From assembly GCF_009831655.1 (NCBI RefSeq), contig NZ_WRPA01000003.1, positions 1-64,000 of the forward strand: a stretch of DNA of 64,000 bases, written 5' to 3'. Source of the stretch: Shewanella insulae. Lineage in GTDB: Bacteria; Pseudomonadota; Gammaproteobacteria; Enterobacterales; Shewanellaceae. Of the stretch, positions 25,280 through 33,993 are shown piece by piece (position 1 is the stretch's first letter; every line of letters starts with the position of its first letter). The translations under genes and the position numbers were made by a program. The notes below the pieces were generated by a model, which made no database searches, was not told the origin of the DNA, and was given only the letters and a program-made list of their open reading frames with translations.

Positions 25280-25669
25280 ATGGATAGACGATATCTTTTA
25301 ACGGCCTTTAGTTATGCCCTCCTGGGGCTGGCATTGGGCCTCTACATGGCAGCTTCCCATGACCATGGTCAGCTGGTGACCCACGCCCACATCATGATGA
25401 TAGGCTTCCTGCTCTCCTTTAGTTATGCCCTATGCTATCGCCTCTGGCTAGAGGCCGCCTCGGGAGTCTACTCGGGTGGGTTAGTCACGGCGCAGTTTTG
25501 GCTACATCAACTGGGCACCATAGGGGTCGCCATAGGCCTGTTTCTCCTCTACGGCGAATTTGTGGCGCTGGAGGTGGTTGACCCTTTCCTGGCGATCTCT
25601 TCCTTTAGTGTGTTCGGCGGTGTGTTATTGATGATGGTGCAGTTGCTTAAGGCTAAGCAGGCAGGCTAA
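25280..25669 (+). CDS. Small four-TM membrane protein with His-rich first loop
   Basis: A 129-residue inner-membrane protein with four hydrophobic helices (about residues 5-22, 35-57, 68-90 and 96-120). The ATG at 25280 is chosen because GGAG lies 8 nt upstream. A GTG at 25271 is in frame but overlaps that site. The SHDHGQLVTHAH segment between helices 1 and 2 has four His residues and recalls the haem-binding helices of haem-copper oxidase subunit I, but the protein is far too short for an oxidase. The function is unknown; metal or haem binding is an inference. Confidence 0.75.
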   Translation: MDRRYLLTAFSYALLGLALGLYMAASHDHGQLVTHAHIMMIGFLLSFSYALCYRLWLEAASGVYSGGLVTAQFWLHQLGTIGVAIGLFLLYGEFVALEVVDPFLAISSFSVFGGVLLMMVQLLKAKQAG

Positions 25670-25723
25670 GCCTGTGGGTTAGGTTTTAAAGAAAAAACCA
25701 TATAGGAAAAGTGAATGCCATAA

Positions 25724-25752
25724 AAAAAGGTGAAGCAGCGCTTCACCTTTTT
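25724..25752. terminator. Bidirectional terminator
   Basis: AAAAAGGTGAAGC, AGC, GCTTCACCTTTTT: a 13-bp stem with A- and T-runs on both sides. It lies between the convergent four-TM gene and pepA. Confidence 0.9.
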
Positions 25753-25794
25753 CTTGCTTAATCACTTAGCTTTTAGCTGTGATAAGACCTGGCA

Positions 25795-27303
25795 TTACTC
25801 GCCCTGTTCAACACCTGCGCGATTGATCAGGAACTGAGTCAGCATAGGTACGGGACGACCCGTTGAGCCCTTGTTGGCGCCGCTGTTCCAGGCGGTACCG
25901 GCCACATCCAGATGCGCCCAGTTGTACTTCTTGGTGAAGCGCGACAGGAAGCAGGCTGCTGTGATGGCGCCGGCTGGACGACCACCTAAGTTGGTCATGT
26001 CGGCAAACGGGCTTTCCAGATGCTCCTGGTACTCATCCCACAGCGGCATGCGCCATGCGCGGTCGCCACTCTGTTCGCCGGCGTTAAGTAGTTCGTGAGC
26101 CAGCGGGTTGTGAGAAGAGAAGAGGCCTGAGGCGTGTTTACCCAAGGCGATCACACAGGCACCCGTGAGGGTGGCGGTGTCGACGACCAGTTCAGGGTCG
26201 AAGCGCTCCACATAGGTGAGCACGTCACACAGTACCAGACGGCCTTCGGCGTCGGTGTTAAGCACCTCTACAGTCTGGCCCGACATAGTGGTCAGGATAT
26301 CCCCTGGACGATAGGCGTTGCTCGATGGCATGTTTTCACAGCCAGCCAATACACCCACTACGTTGATCGGCAGCTTAAGCTCACACAGGGCCAGCATGGT
26401 ACCAATTACGCCTGCGGCGCCGCCCATGTCATATTTCATCTCATCCATGGCTTCGCCTGGCTTGAGTGAAATCCCGCCCGAGTCGAAGGTCAGGCCCTTA
26501 CCCACGAGTACGATAGGTTTCTCTGTGCTGTCTACAGAGCCCTTGTATTCCATGACGGTCATGACTGACTCGTTATGGCTACCGCGGCCGACGGCCAGGT
26601 AGGAGTTCATGCCCAGCTTGGCCATCTGCTCTTCGCCCACCGTAGTGACGGTGAGGTTTTCATGGTTTTCGGCGATCTGACGAGCCTGGGAGGCCAGATA
26701 AGCCGGATTACAGATGTTTGGTGGCATGTTGGCCACGTCGCGACACAGCTGAGTACCAGTCGATACGGCCATGCCGTGTTCGATGGCGCGCTCGCCTACG
26801 GTGAGTTCGCGGCGAGTCGGTACATTGAATACCAGCTTGCGCAGCGGACGACGGGTTTCGCCTTTACGGGTCTTGAGTGCGTCGAAGCTGTATAGACTGT
26901 TTTGCGTCGATTCAATGGCTTCGCGTACTTTCCAATAGGTATCGCGGCCCTTAACGTGCAGTTCGGTCAGGAAGCAAACGGCTTCCATAGAACCTGTGTC
27001 GTTTAAGGTGTTGATGGTTTTGGTGATGATCTGCTTGTACTGGCGTTCGTCTAGTTCTCGTTCTTTGCCACAACCTACAAGAAGGACGCGTTCACTCAAC
27101 ACGTTGGGTACGTGATGCAAGAGTAGCATCTGACCCGGTTTACCTTCTAAGTCGCCGCGGCGAAGTAAGTTGCTAATGTAGCCTTCACTGATTTTATCCA
27201 GTTGCTCAGCAATACCAGAGAGGCGTCTAGGTTCATAGACACCAACGACAATACAGGCCGAACGTTGTTTTTCCGGGCTGCCGCTCTTAACGCTAAACTC
27301 CAT
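25795..27303 (-). CDS. pepA: Leucyl aminopeptidase PepA
   Basis: A 502-residue M17 aminopeptidase that removes N-terminal residues from peptides in the cytoplasm using two metal ions. The family signature [12 protein letters not shown] is present. The upstream lysine and Asp ligands are in [18 protein letters not shown], and [11 protein letters not shown] carries further active-site residues. The length matches E. coli PepA. AGGAGA precedes the ATG. In E. coli this protein also binds DNA (Xer recombination, carAB control); that is family knowledge, not visible here. It is divergent from lptF, an arrangement common in gammaproteobacteria. Confidence 0.97.
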   Translation of the reverse strand: MEFSVKSGSPEKQRSACIVVGVYEPRRLSGIAEQLDKISEGYISNLLRRGDLEGKPGQMLLLHHVPNVLSERVLLVGCGKERELDERQYKQIITKTINTLNDTGSMEAVCFLTELHVKGRDTYWKVREAIESTQNSLYSFDALKTRKGETRRPLRKLVFNVPTRRELTVGERAIEHGMAVSTGTQLCRDVANMPPNICNPAYLASQARQIAENHENLTVTTVGEEQMAKLGMNSYLAVGRGSHNESVMTVMEYKGSVDSTEKPIVLVGKGLTFDSGGISLKPGEAMDEMKYDMGGAAGVIGTMLALCELKLPINVVGVLAGCENMPSSNAYRPGDILTTMSGQTVEVLNTDAEGRLVLCDVLTYVERFDPELVVDTATLTGACVIALGKHASGLFSSHNPLAHELLNAGEQSGDRAWRMPLWDEYQEHLESPFADMTNLGGRPAGAITAACFLSRFTKKYNWAHLDVAGTAWNSGANKGSTGRPVPMLTQFLINRAGVEQGE

Positions 27304-27455
27304 GAGCTCTCCTAGATTCTTAAAGACAAATATTATTATTTATTAGATAATGTCTGCTTGTGTCCAAAACGGACCTAAAATTGGTACACCAATGTTAATT
27401 TTTCAGGTGTTTTTCTGCCACTTTTAGTTAAAGGCTGGTCACAAAACTACCAAAA

Positions 27456-27468
27456 GTAGACAGTCTAC
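27456..27468. promoter_or_regulatory. Palindrome in the pepA-lptF divergent promoter region
   Basis: GTAGAC, A, GTCTAC is a 13-bp perfect palindrome about 55 bp before the lptF start. It may be a regulator site; no family is suggested. Confidence 0.3.
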
Positions 27469-27523
27469 ATGAAAAGTGGGCTGATACCAGCATAAATATA
27501 AGTTTAGGGACTGGATCCTGCCT

Positions 27524-28636
27524 GTGATTGTATTTAGATACTTGATTCGTGAAGTTTTAAAAGCGCAGATGGCAGTGCTTTTAGTACTGTTAGCTATTTT
27601 TATTAGCCAACATTTTGTTCGTGTACTCGCTGATGCGTCCGATGGCGAGTTTCCTGCCTCTCTGGTGATGACCCTCCTAGGTCTTAATCTTCCCTATCTT
27701 GCCGTGCTTGTGGTGCCTCTGAGCCTGTTCTTGGGGATTCTGGTGGCCCATGGTCGCATGTACGCCGAAAGTGAGATGGTGGTCTTCCATAGTGTCGGTG
27801 TGAGTGAGTGGTATGTTACTCGGGTGACCCTGCTGCTTGCCGTCGTCAATATGTTATTTACCGGTTTCTTATCTATCTACGTCACACCCTGGGCGGAAGA
27901 GACCCAGAACCGAGTGCTGGAAAATGCCCAGTCCGAGGCCGGTCTGGCGGCATTGACCCAGGGGCGTTTCCAGACCAGTCCTAATGGCCGCGCGGTGCTT
28001 TTTGTCGAGCGCATCGGTCGAGATAATCAGCTCGACAAGGTATTTGTGGCTCAGTTGCCCGACCCGGAAGATGGCGCCAGCCAGTCCAATATCGTGGTGG
28101 CCCAAGGCGGCAGCGTGGTGGAGGATGATACGGGCGAGCAGCGCCTCAAGCTCAATGATGGTATTCAGTACCAGAGCAAGCAGAACCAGCTCGACTATCA
28201 GGTGGTGCAGTTTGCCGGCTACGAGATGCAGATCAAGGAACAAGAGGTGGATCAGCGTCGCCGTAAGCTGTCGGCCTTGCCTATCGACCAGCTGCTCGAT
28301 ACCGAGGGACCGGAGGCGGTAGCCGAGTTCCACTGGCGTCTGGCGATTCCGTTGGCAATTCCTTTTATGACGCTGATCGCCGTGCCCATGGCGCGGGTGA
28401 ATGTGCGCCAGGGTAAGTTTGCCAAGATGTTCCCGGCTATCTTGCTCTATCTGGGCTACTTCGGCTTGATGATTGCCGGGCGTAAGGCGCTCGAAGATGA
28501 GGTGATACCCACCTATCTGGGCATGTGGTGGATCCACGCCTCGGCGTTGTTCATGGGGATATTGCTGTTGAGTAAGGAGCGCCCCACTGGGGCAAAGCTT
28601 TCTGGCTTGCTCAAGCGTAAGAAGGTGGCGGCATGA
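27524..28636 (+). CDS. lptF: LPS export permease LptF
   Basis: A 370-residue inner-membrane subunit of the LptB2FG transporter that extracts lipopolysaccharide and passes it to LptC. It has three helices at each end (first around 10-35, last around 325-350) with a periplasmic beta-jellyroll region in the middle (about residues 120-260). It starts with GTG (MIVFRYLIREVLKAQ). Its stop overlaps the lptG start (ATGA), so the two are cotranslated. Confidence 0.97.
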   Translation: MIVFRYLIREVLKAQMAVLLVLLAIFISQHFVRVLADASDGEFPASLVMTLLGLNLPYLAVLVVPLSLFLGILVAHGRMYAESEMVVFHSVGVSEWYVTRVTLLLAVVNMLFTGFLSIYVTPWAEETQNRVLENAQSEAGLAALTQGRFQTSPNGRAVLFVERIGRDNQLDKVFVAQLPDPEDGASQSNIVVAQGGSVVEDDTGEQRLKLNDGIQYQSKQNQLDYQVVQFAGYEMQIKEQEVDQRRRKLSALPIDQLLDTEGPEAVAEFHWRLAIPLAIPFMTLIAVPMARVNVRQGKFAKMFPAILLYLGYFGLMIAGRKALEDEVIPTYLGMWWIHASALFMGILLLSKERPTGAKLSGLLKRKKVAA

Positions 28637-29691
28637 GAATTCTAGATTTCTATATCGCCCGAGTATTGGTGAGCACCTCGGCCCTGTGTCTGCTGGTATT
28701 GATCGGCCTGTCGGGCATCATCAAGTGGGTGGATCAGCTGCGTCTCGTGGGGCGCGGCACCTATACCATGGTGGATGCAGCCATCTATGTGCTGTTTCTG
28801 ATCCCCCGTGACATAGAGATGTTCTTCCCCATGGCGGTGCTCTTAGGGGCATTGATCGGCATGGGGATGCTGGCGTCGAACTCCGAGCTGGTGGTGATGC
28901 AGTCGTCGGGCCTGTCCCGTTTTCAGATCACTCTGTCGGCGATGAAGACGGCGGTACCATTGATGCTCTTGGTGATGGCCCTCGGCGAGTGGGGCGCACC
29001 TGTGGCCGAGCGTCACGGCAAGGAGCTGCAGGCGGTGAAGCTGTCGGGCGGTAGCCTGTTTAAGTCGAGCCGGGGGATCTGGGCCAAAGATGGTGACCTG
29101 TTTGTCAACATTGGCGAGATAGAGGATATCAACAGCCTGCACAACATAGTGCTCTACGAGTTCGACGATAAGCTTAACCTGGTGGGCACCATTGAGGCGC
29201 GCCGGGGCGTCTATGCCAAGGATCACTGGCGCCTGCTCGATGTGCGTCAGACCAAGATCACGCCTGAGCAGGTGAGCCTGACGGATCTGACCCTGTATCG
29301 TTGGGAGTCGACCCTGACGCCGGATAAGCTCAGCGTGGTGTCGGTGAAGCCCGAGGCCTTGTCGATCCAGGGCCTGGTGGATTATCTTGAATACCTGAGG
29401 GTAAACAACCAGGATTCCGGCCGCTATGAGCTGGCGCTGTGGCGCAAGATCCTGCAGCCTATCACGGTTGCGGTGATGATGCTGGTGGCCTTGTCATTCG
29501 TGTTTGGTCCGCTGCGTACCGTGACCATGGGCGCGCGCGTGCTGCTGGGTGTGGTGGCCGGTTTCAGCTTCTACATCTGTAACGAGATCTTCGGTCCCAT
29601 GACCTTGGTCTATGGCCTGCCAGCCGTGTTGGGGGCACTGATGCCGCCGCTGATCTTCAGTAGCGTCGCCATCTATTATATTCGCCGCTAG
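28633..29691 (+). CDS. lptG: LPS export permease LptG
   Basis: A 352-residue partner of LptF with the same architecture: N-terminal helices (LDFYIARVLVSTSALCLLVLIG), a central periplasmic domain with the SLFKSSRGIWAKDGDLFVNI region, and C-terminal helices (PITVAVMMLVALSFVFGPLR). It overlaps lptF by 4 nt and is followed by a strong terminator. It forms the asymmetric membrane heterodimer that receives LPS. Confidence 0.97.
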   Translation: MRILDFYIARVLVSTSALCLLVLIGLSGIIKWVDQLRLVGRGTYTMVDAAIYVLFLIPRDIEMFFPMAVLLGALIGMGMLASNSELVVMQSSGLSRFQITLSAMKTAVPLMLLVMALGEWGAPVAERHGKELQAVKLSGGSLFKSSRGIWAKDGDLFVNIGEIEDINSLHNIVLYEFDDKLNLVGTIEARRGVYAKDHWRLLDVRQTKITPEQVSLTDLTLYRWESTLTPDKLSVVSVKPEALSIQGLVDYLEYLRVNNQDSGRYELALWRKILQPITVAVMMLVALSFVFGPLRTVTMGARVLLGVVAGFSFYICNEIFGPMTLVYGLPAVLGALMPPLIFSSVAIYYIRR

Positions 29692-29721
29692 CGGGTGACC
29701 TATTTCCATAGCAATACGCCC

Positions 29722-29754
29722 ATTAAAAAAGGACCCTTAGGGTCCTTTTTTAAT
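29722..29754. terminator. Bidirectional terminator between lptG and the RDD gene
   Basis: ATTAAAAAAGGACCC, TTA, GGGTCCTTTTTTAAT: a 15-bp perfect stem serving both convergent genes. Confidence 0.92.
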
Positions 29755-29767
29755 GCCTGGGTTTAGT

Positions 29768-30277
29768 CTACACGCCGTGCCAGTTACGCATCTGGTTAGC
29801 TTCTTTGGATAGCACCACCACTTCCGAGCGGGTCATCATATCCTGCAGCGCCAGCTTATCGCCGTTGATTAAGATCCATAGGTTACCTATGCCAAGCAGC
29901 GACCAGACGAGACGGGCGGTGGCGGTGATCATGCTCAGGCTCTGGCCATTGGGGTGTTGGATCTTCAGACGCCAGGCGCGCATGCCCAGGGTCTGGCCGC
30001 CGTAGCTCCAAAACAGCACATAGAAGAGGCCGACGCAGAAGGCGATCCACAGCTGGTAAACTCCCTTGTAGACTGGCGTAGCGTTGAGCAGATCTGAGAC
30101 ATGCTCAAATCCTTCCATGGCGATCAGGCCGCTGCTGGTGAGGGCGGTAAAGATGCCGAAACCTAAGGCTCCGGCCACCATGTAGACGGCGACCGCCAAA
30201 AGCAGGTCGTACACTATCGCGCCCAGTCGGCGAAAGAAGCCGGCTCTGGGGAAATTGGCATGTTCAATATTAGACAT
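29768..30277 (-). CDS. RDD-family membrane protein
   Basis: A 169-residue inner-membrane protein with about three helices. RAGFFRRLGAIVYDLLLAVAVYMV matches the RDD family start, where Arg, Asp and Asp are conserved. GQTLGMRAWRLKIQ is the second conserved part. Members have been proposed to be transporters, but the role is not established. It lies in a minus-strand run with the next two genes and may be cotranscribed with them. Confidence 0.88.
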   Translation of the reverse strand: MSNIEHANFPRAGFFRRLGAIVYDLLLAVAVYMVAGALGFGIFTALTSSGLIAMEGFEHVSDLLNATPVYKGVYQLWIAFCVGLFYVLFWSYGGQTLGMRAWRLKIQHPNGQSLSMITATARLVWSLLGIGNLWILINGDKLALQDMMTRSEVVVLSKEANQMRNWHGV

Positions 30278-30338
30278 TTAGGGCCTATATTATCTGGTAA
30301 AAGGCGAAAATGGGTGGCTTATTCTAGCTAAGTTAGTC

Positions 30339-30584
30339 CTAGCTTTCATCTCGAATAAAGTGGATGTCGCTAAAGCCGAAGCGGGCAAATTCCTTCTGGC
30401 GATAGTCTTTCACCGCCTGAGAGCCCTTAGAGGTCATGGCGACCTGGGCCTCCATGGCGTGGTAGCGGGTCAGGTCAATCCCCTCGGCCGCCGCCACGGC
30501 TTCGTAGATGTCATGAAACTTGTCGTAGACGAAGTTGATCTCTTTGTATTGGTTCTTAAAGGTATAACCGACTCTGCGGGCCAT
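30339..30584 (-). CDS. Small conserved protein (DUF2960-like)
   Basis: An 81-residue cytoplasmic protein starting MARRVGYTFKNQYKEINF. It is rich in charged and aromatic residues and has no membrane segment. It resembles the DUF2960 family of gammaproteobacteria as I remember it; that name needs a profile search. It lies between the GNAT and RDD genes with short gaps (40 and 61 bp), which suggests one transcription unit. Function unknown. Confidence 0.75.
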   Translation of the reverse strand: MARRVGYTFKNQYKEINFVYDKFHDIYEAVAAAEGIDLTRYHAMEAQVAMTSKGSQAVKDYRQKEFARFGFSDIHFIRDES

Positions 30585-30624
30585 AATATTCTCTTACTGA
30601 TAAATTGAAGCTCGGCGGAAAATG

Positions 30625-31107
30625 CTAATCGATGGCATACACCATGTAGCAGGCATCTTCCGGGTAGCTGTCCAGGGATTTGTCGATTATACGCGATTTG
30701 AAGCCCAGGAGTTGCCAATATGTATGGGCACCGCCCACGGCAACTAGCGAGATGCTGCCCAGCCCCCAGTTTCTGGCCTGTTCGATGAGGCGGCTAAACA
30801 CGGCTGCGCCGGCGCCCAGCCCCCGGGCCTTGGCGGAGAAGGCGATATCGTGCAGGTAGAGGGTTTCCTGTTTGGGCACCGTATCCAATACCTGCTCCAG
30901 GCTGGGGGGGAGATCGCGCTGCCAGGGGTGTGCCAGGCAATAGCCGATCACGGCATCGGCTTGGGTGATCACATAGCAGGTCTCGGGGGAGAGTTGGGCC
31001 TTACTCTGCAGGGCAGCGAGGGATTCGGGCTCGATATTGGGATAGCATTCATCCTGAATGGTTAATATGGCAGGCCAATCTTGGGTCTGTATCTCTCGTA
31101 CTTGCAT
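30625..31107 (-). CDS. GNAT-family N-acetyltransferase
   Basis: A 160-residue acetyltransferase. The acetyl-CoA loop is recognisable as ARGLGAGAAVFSRLIEQA (RxxGxG/A type), preceded by the strand LHDIAFSAK. ATG at 31107 or GTG at 31110 are both possible starts and differ by one residue. The acceptor substrate is unknown (small amine or protein N-terminus). Confidence 0.88.
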   Translation of the reverse strand: MQVREIQTQDWPAILTIQDECYPNIEPESLAALQSKAQLSPETCYVITQADAVIGYCLAHPWQRDLPPSLEQVLDTVPKQETLYLHDIAFSAKARGLGAGAAVFSRLIEQARNWGLGSISLVAVGGAHTYWQLLGFKSRIIDKSLDSYPEDACYMVYAID

Positions 31108-31423
31108 CACTAATAGTTTCCAGACTTGGAGAGGCCCTAGATATTCGCATAGCTTTTAGGGCTTATCAATGGTAGGGGCCTAGCGAATAAAATTAGCAAA
31201 AACAAATGTGTAAATTGGCTATTTACTCAATTATTTAGTCTGTTATTCTCTAATTTTCGGCGGCTTACCTGCCTTGATGAGTCGATAGCTTGTCTGAGCC
31301 GTCCAGTTAGCAATATGTTTAGGAATATCTGTTTAAAAGCGTGGTATAGCAATATACCTACGCGATATTAAGCGGGCCTTAAATTCCCTCGGGGGATCTG
31401 GCATTTTCTCATGGAGAGAGACA
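31108..31423. other. Intergenic region before yqiJ, no gene
   Basis: A 316-bp AT-rich gap between divergent genes. It presumably holds the promoters of the GNAT run and the yqiJ-yqiK operon. TAGGGCTT and GGGGCCTAG elements occur near 31156-31180, but no clear structure was found. Confidence 0.4.
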
Positions 31424-32059
31424 GTGGATTTTTTACTGCTTACCGATAACCTTCCCTACAGCCTGGCAATGGCCCTGGTGATTCTACTTGGCCTGGTCGA
31501 GGGCTTATCTATGGTCTTTGGCCTGAGCCTGTTTGGCCTGCTGGACGACCTGTCGCCCATGGAGATGGACGCCGATGTGGACACCGACGTGTCTGGCGTC
31601 ACAGGCGTTGCCGGTTGGCTCTGCTTGGATCGTCTGCCTCTGCTCATCTGGCTGGTGCTGGCCCTGACCAGCTTCGCCATCGCCGGCTTTGGTATCAACT
31701 ATCTGGCCCAGTCGTTTTATGGCCACTTACCCTCGCCCTTGGGCGTATCCCTCGCCATCCTGCTGGGGGCCTTATCCTGCCGTTTCCTCGGTGCCCGTCT
31801 CGCCAACCTATTGCCTAAGAACGAGTCTTCGGCGGTGTCGGTGGACGATCTCAGCGGCCTGGTGGGAGTGGTTACACTGGGCTGTGCCCGCAAGGGATTT
31901 CCCAGCGAAGCCGTGGTTAAAGATATCTATCAGCAGAAGCATTATGTGTTGGTGGAGCCCGAGTTGGCCGGGGAGGCCTTCTCCCAGGGCACTTCTGTGG
32001 TGCTATTAAACCGCAATGGCCAAGTCTGGTCTGTGGTGCAATTTAACGATGAAATTTAG
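31424..32059 (+). CDS. yqiJ: YqiJ-like OB-fold membrane protein
   Basis: A 211-residue protein starting with GTG (MDFLLLTDNLPYSLAM), with GGAGAGAG just upstream; an ATG at 31411 is out of frame. It has about three N-terminal membrane helices (residues 12-35, 65-90, 103-120). A C-terminal beta-rich part (VDDLSGLVGVVTLGCA onward) fits an OB-like/NfeD-type domain. It is directly followed by the flotillin gene, the usual yqiJ-yqiK pair, where the small NfeD-like protein assists the flotillin. Confidence 0.87.
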   Translation: MDFLLLTDNLPYSLAMALVILLGLVEGLSMVFGLSLFGLLDDLSPMEMDADVDTDVSGVTGVAGWLCLDRLPLLIWLVLALTSFAIAGFGINYLAQSFYGHLPSPLGVSLAILLGALSCRFLGARLANLLPKNESSAVSVDDLSGLVGVVTLGCARKGFPSEAVVKDIYQQKHYVLVEPELAGEAFSQGTSVVLLNRNGQVWSVVQFNDEI

Positions 32060-32113
32060 GCAGTCTTGCTGCCATAAAACCTGCTTACAACAAGCTTAGA
32101 TTAAGGATGAAAC

Positions 32114-33901
32114 ATGAATGAAGTTGAAGGAATAGGCCTGTCCTTTGGGGGCAGTTTTGTATTTATCGCCGCTGGCGCGGCGTTAATCGGTATCCTGGTG
32201 ATCGGCCTGATCTTTGCCAAGTTGTATCGACGGGCGTCGAAAGAGACTGCCTTTGTGAGAACGGGTTTTGGCGGCGAGAAGATCATCAAAGATGGCGGCG
32301 CCATCGTGTTGCCTGTGCTGCATGAGGTTATCGCGGTGAATATGAACACCCTGCGTATCGAGGTGGAGAAGATGCAGAAAGATGCATTGATCACCAAAGA
32401 TCGCATGCGGGTGGATGTGCGCGCCGACTTCTACCTGCGTGTGGCGCCGAGTGTGGAAGGGATCTCCATGGCGGCGCAGACCTTAGGTACCCGTACCACT
32501 CGGGTCGAAGAGGTGAAGAAGCTGATGGAGTCTAAGTTTGTCGACGTGCTGCGTGCGGTGGCGGCCGAGATGACCATGACAGAGATGCATGAGCAGCGCG
32601 CCGACTTCGTGCAGCGGGTGCAGAACAATGTCGCCAACGATCTGGAGAAGAACGGTCTCGAACTGGAGTCGGTATCGCTAACCGGTTTTGACCAGACAGA
32701 CTTGCAGTTCTTCAATGAAAATAACGCCTTCGATGCCGAGGGTCGTGCTCGCCTGGCGAAGATCATTGAGGAGAAGCGTAAAGAGACCAACGATATCGAG
32801 CAGGAAAACCGCATCAAGATAGAACAGCGTAACCTGGAAGCCGAAAAGGAGTCGTTGGAGATAGAGAAGGCGGAAGAGGAAGCGCGTCTGGTTCAGCAAC
32901 AGGCGTTGGAATTTAAGCGCGCCGAGCAAAAAGCTGAGATCCTTAAGAAGCAGGAGCAGAAGAGCCGTGAAGAGCGTGAGGCGGAGATCGCCAAGGAGCG
33001 TGCGGTAGAGACGGCCCAGATCGAGAAGACCAAGGATATCGAGACCCGAGAGATCGAGAAGCGTAAGGCGATCGAACAGTCTCGCATTCAGCAGATGCGC
33101 GATATCGAGGTGGCCGAGCAGGATAAGCAGATCGCCGTGGCCGAGAAGTCGGAAGAGGAGTCTGCCGCGCGCGCCAAGGCAGCCGAGGCCGAAAAGCTCA
33201 AGGTCGAGAAAGAGGAAGCGGTTATTACCGTGCGCCAGGTGGCCGAGGCTAACCGTCGCAAGGAGATCGAGGTGATCGACGCCCGTAAGGAAGCCGAGCG
33301 TGATGCGGTGGGCGTGACGGTCGAGGCGGAAGCCGAGAAGCGCGCCGCCGAGGATAAGGCGAGTGCGATCCTTACCGAGGCTAAGGCGGGGGCCGATGCC
33401 AAGAAACTTAAGGCCGAGGCCGACGAGAAGGTATATGCGGTCGAGGCGGCCGGTAAGCAGGCGCTACACGAGGCGGAAAACGTGCTCAGCAGCGAGCAGA
33501 TAGAGCTACAAAAGGCGCTGGCCATGCTCAAGACTCTGCCGGAAGTGGTAGCCCAGGCGGTCAAGCCACTGGAGAATATCGAAGGGATCAAGATACTCCA
33601 GGGCTACGGTACCTCGGGTGCCACTCAGGGCAATGGCGAGACGGTACTGAGCCAGGGGGGGATCGCCGAGCAGGTGACCTCTGCGGCATTGAACTACCGT
33701 GCCAACGCCCCTATCGTCGATGCCATGCTCAGAGAGCTGGGCATGGTGGATGGCAAGAAAGGCAGCCTCAACGATCTGCTTAAGGGTCACAACATGATCG
33801 CCCAAGAGATGCTGGGCGCAGAGGAGATTAGCGACGAGAGCCAAGGGGCTCACTCGCCGTTGAACGGTAAGCATCAACGTGAGGGGGATGCTGCCAGCTA
33901 G
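32114..33901 (+). CDS. yqiK: Flotillin-family protein YqiK
   Basis: A 595-residue flotillin. One N-terminal membrane helix (about 14-38, FVFIAAGAALIGILVIGLIF) is followed by an SPFH/band-7 domain (about 45-220) and a long charged coiled coil (about 220-480) with repeated EIAKERAVETAQ-like heptads rich in Glu, Ala and Lys. Flotillins assemble on the inner membrane and organise membrane microdomains. It pairs with the upstream yqiJ-like gene (54-bp gap). Confidence 0.95.
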   Translation: MNEVEGIGLSFGGSFVFIAAGAALIGILVIGLIFAKLYRRASKETAFVRTGFGGEKIIKDGGAIVLPVLHEVIAVNMNTLRIEVEKMQKDALITKDRMRVDVRADFYLRVAPSVEGISMAAQTLGTRTTRVEEVKKLMESKFVDVLRAVAAEMTMTEMHEQRADFVQRVQNNVANDLEKNGLELESVSLTGFDQTDLQFFNENNAFDAEGRARLAKIIEEKRKETNDIEQENRIKIEQRNLEAEKESLEIEKAEEEARLVQQQALEFKRAEQKAEILKKQEQKSREEREAEIAKERAVETAQIEKTKDIETREIEKRKAIEQSRIQQMRDIEVAEQDKQIAVAEKSEEESAARAKAAEAEKLKVEKEEAVITVRQVAEANRRKEIEVIDARKEAERDAVGVTVEAEAEKRAAEDKASAILTEAKAGADAKKLKAEADEKVYAVEAAGKQALHEAENVLSSEQIELQKALAMLKTLPEVVAQAVKPLENIEGIKILQGYGTSGATQGNGETVLSQGGIAEQVTSAALNYRANAPIVDAMLRELGMVDGKKGSLNDLLKGHNMIAQEMLGAEEISDESQGAHSPLNGKHQREGDAAS

Positions 33902-33934
33902 GCGACATGACGCTGCTCTGCCAGCAAGATAACG

Positions 33935-33965
33935 AAAAAGGCTAGCCTATTGCGCTAGCCTTTTT
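33935..33965. terminator. Bidirectional terminator
   Basis: AAAAAGGCTAGC, 7-nt loop, GCTAGCCTTTTT: a 12-bp stem between convergent yqiK and the M32 carboxypeptidase gene. Confidence 0.92.
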
Positions 33966-33993
33966 GTTTACCCATTCCTGTTTAGCTTAGCCT

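Noticed and set aside
27869..28537. 222-codon minus-strand frame inside lptF
   Set aside because: Antisense shadow of a clear lptF gene; rich in His, Leu and Gln as such shadows often are.
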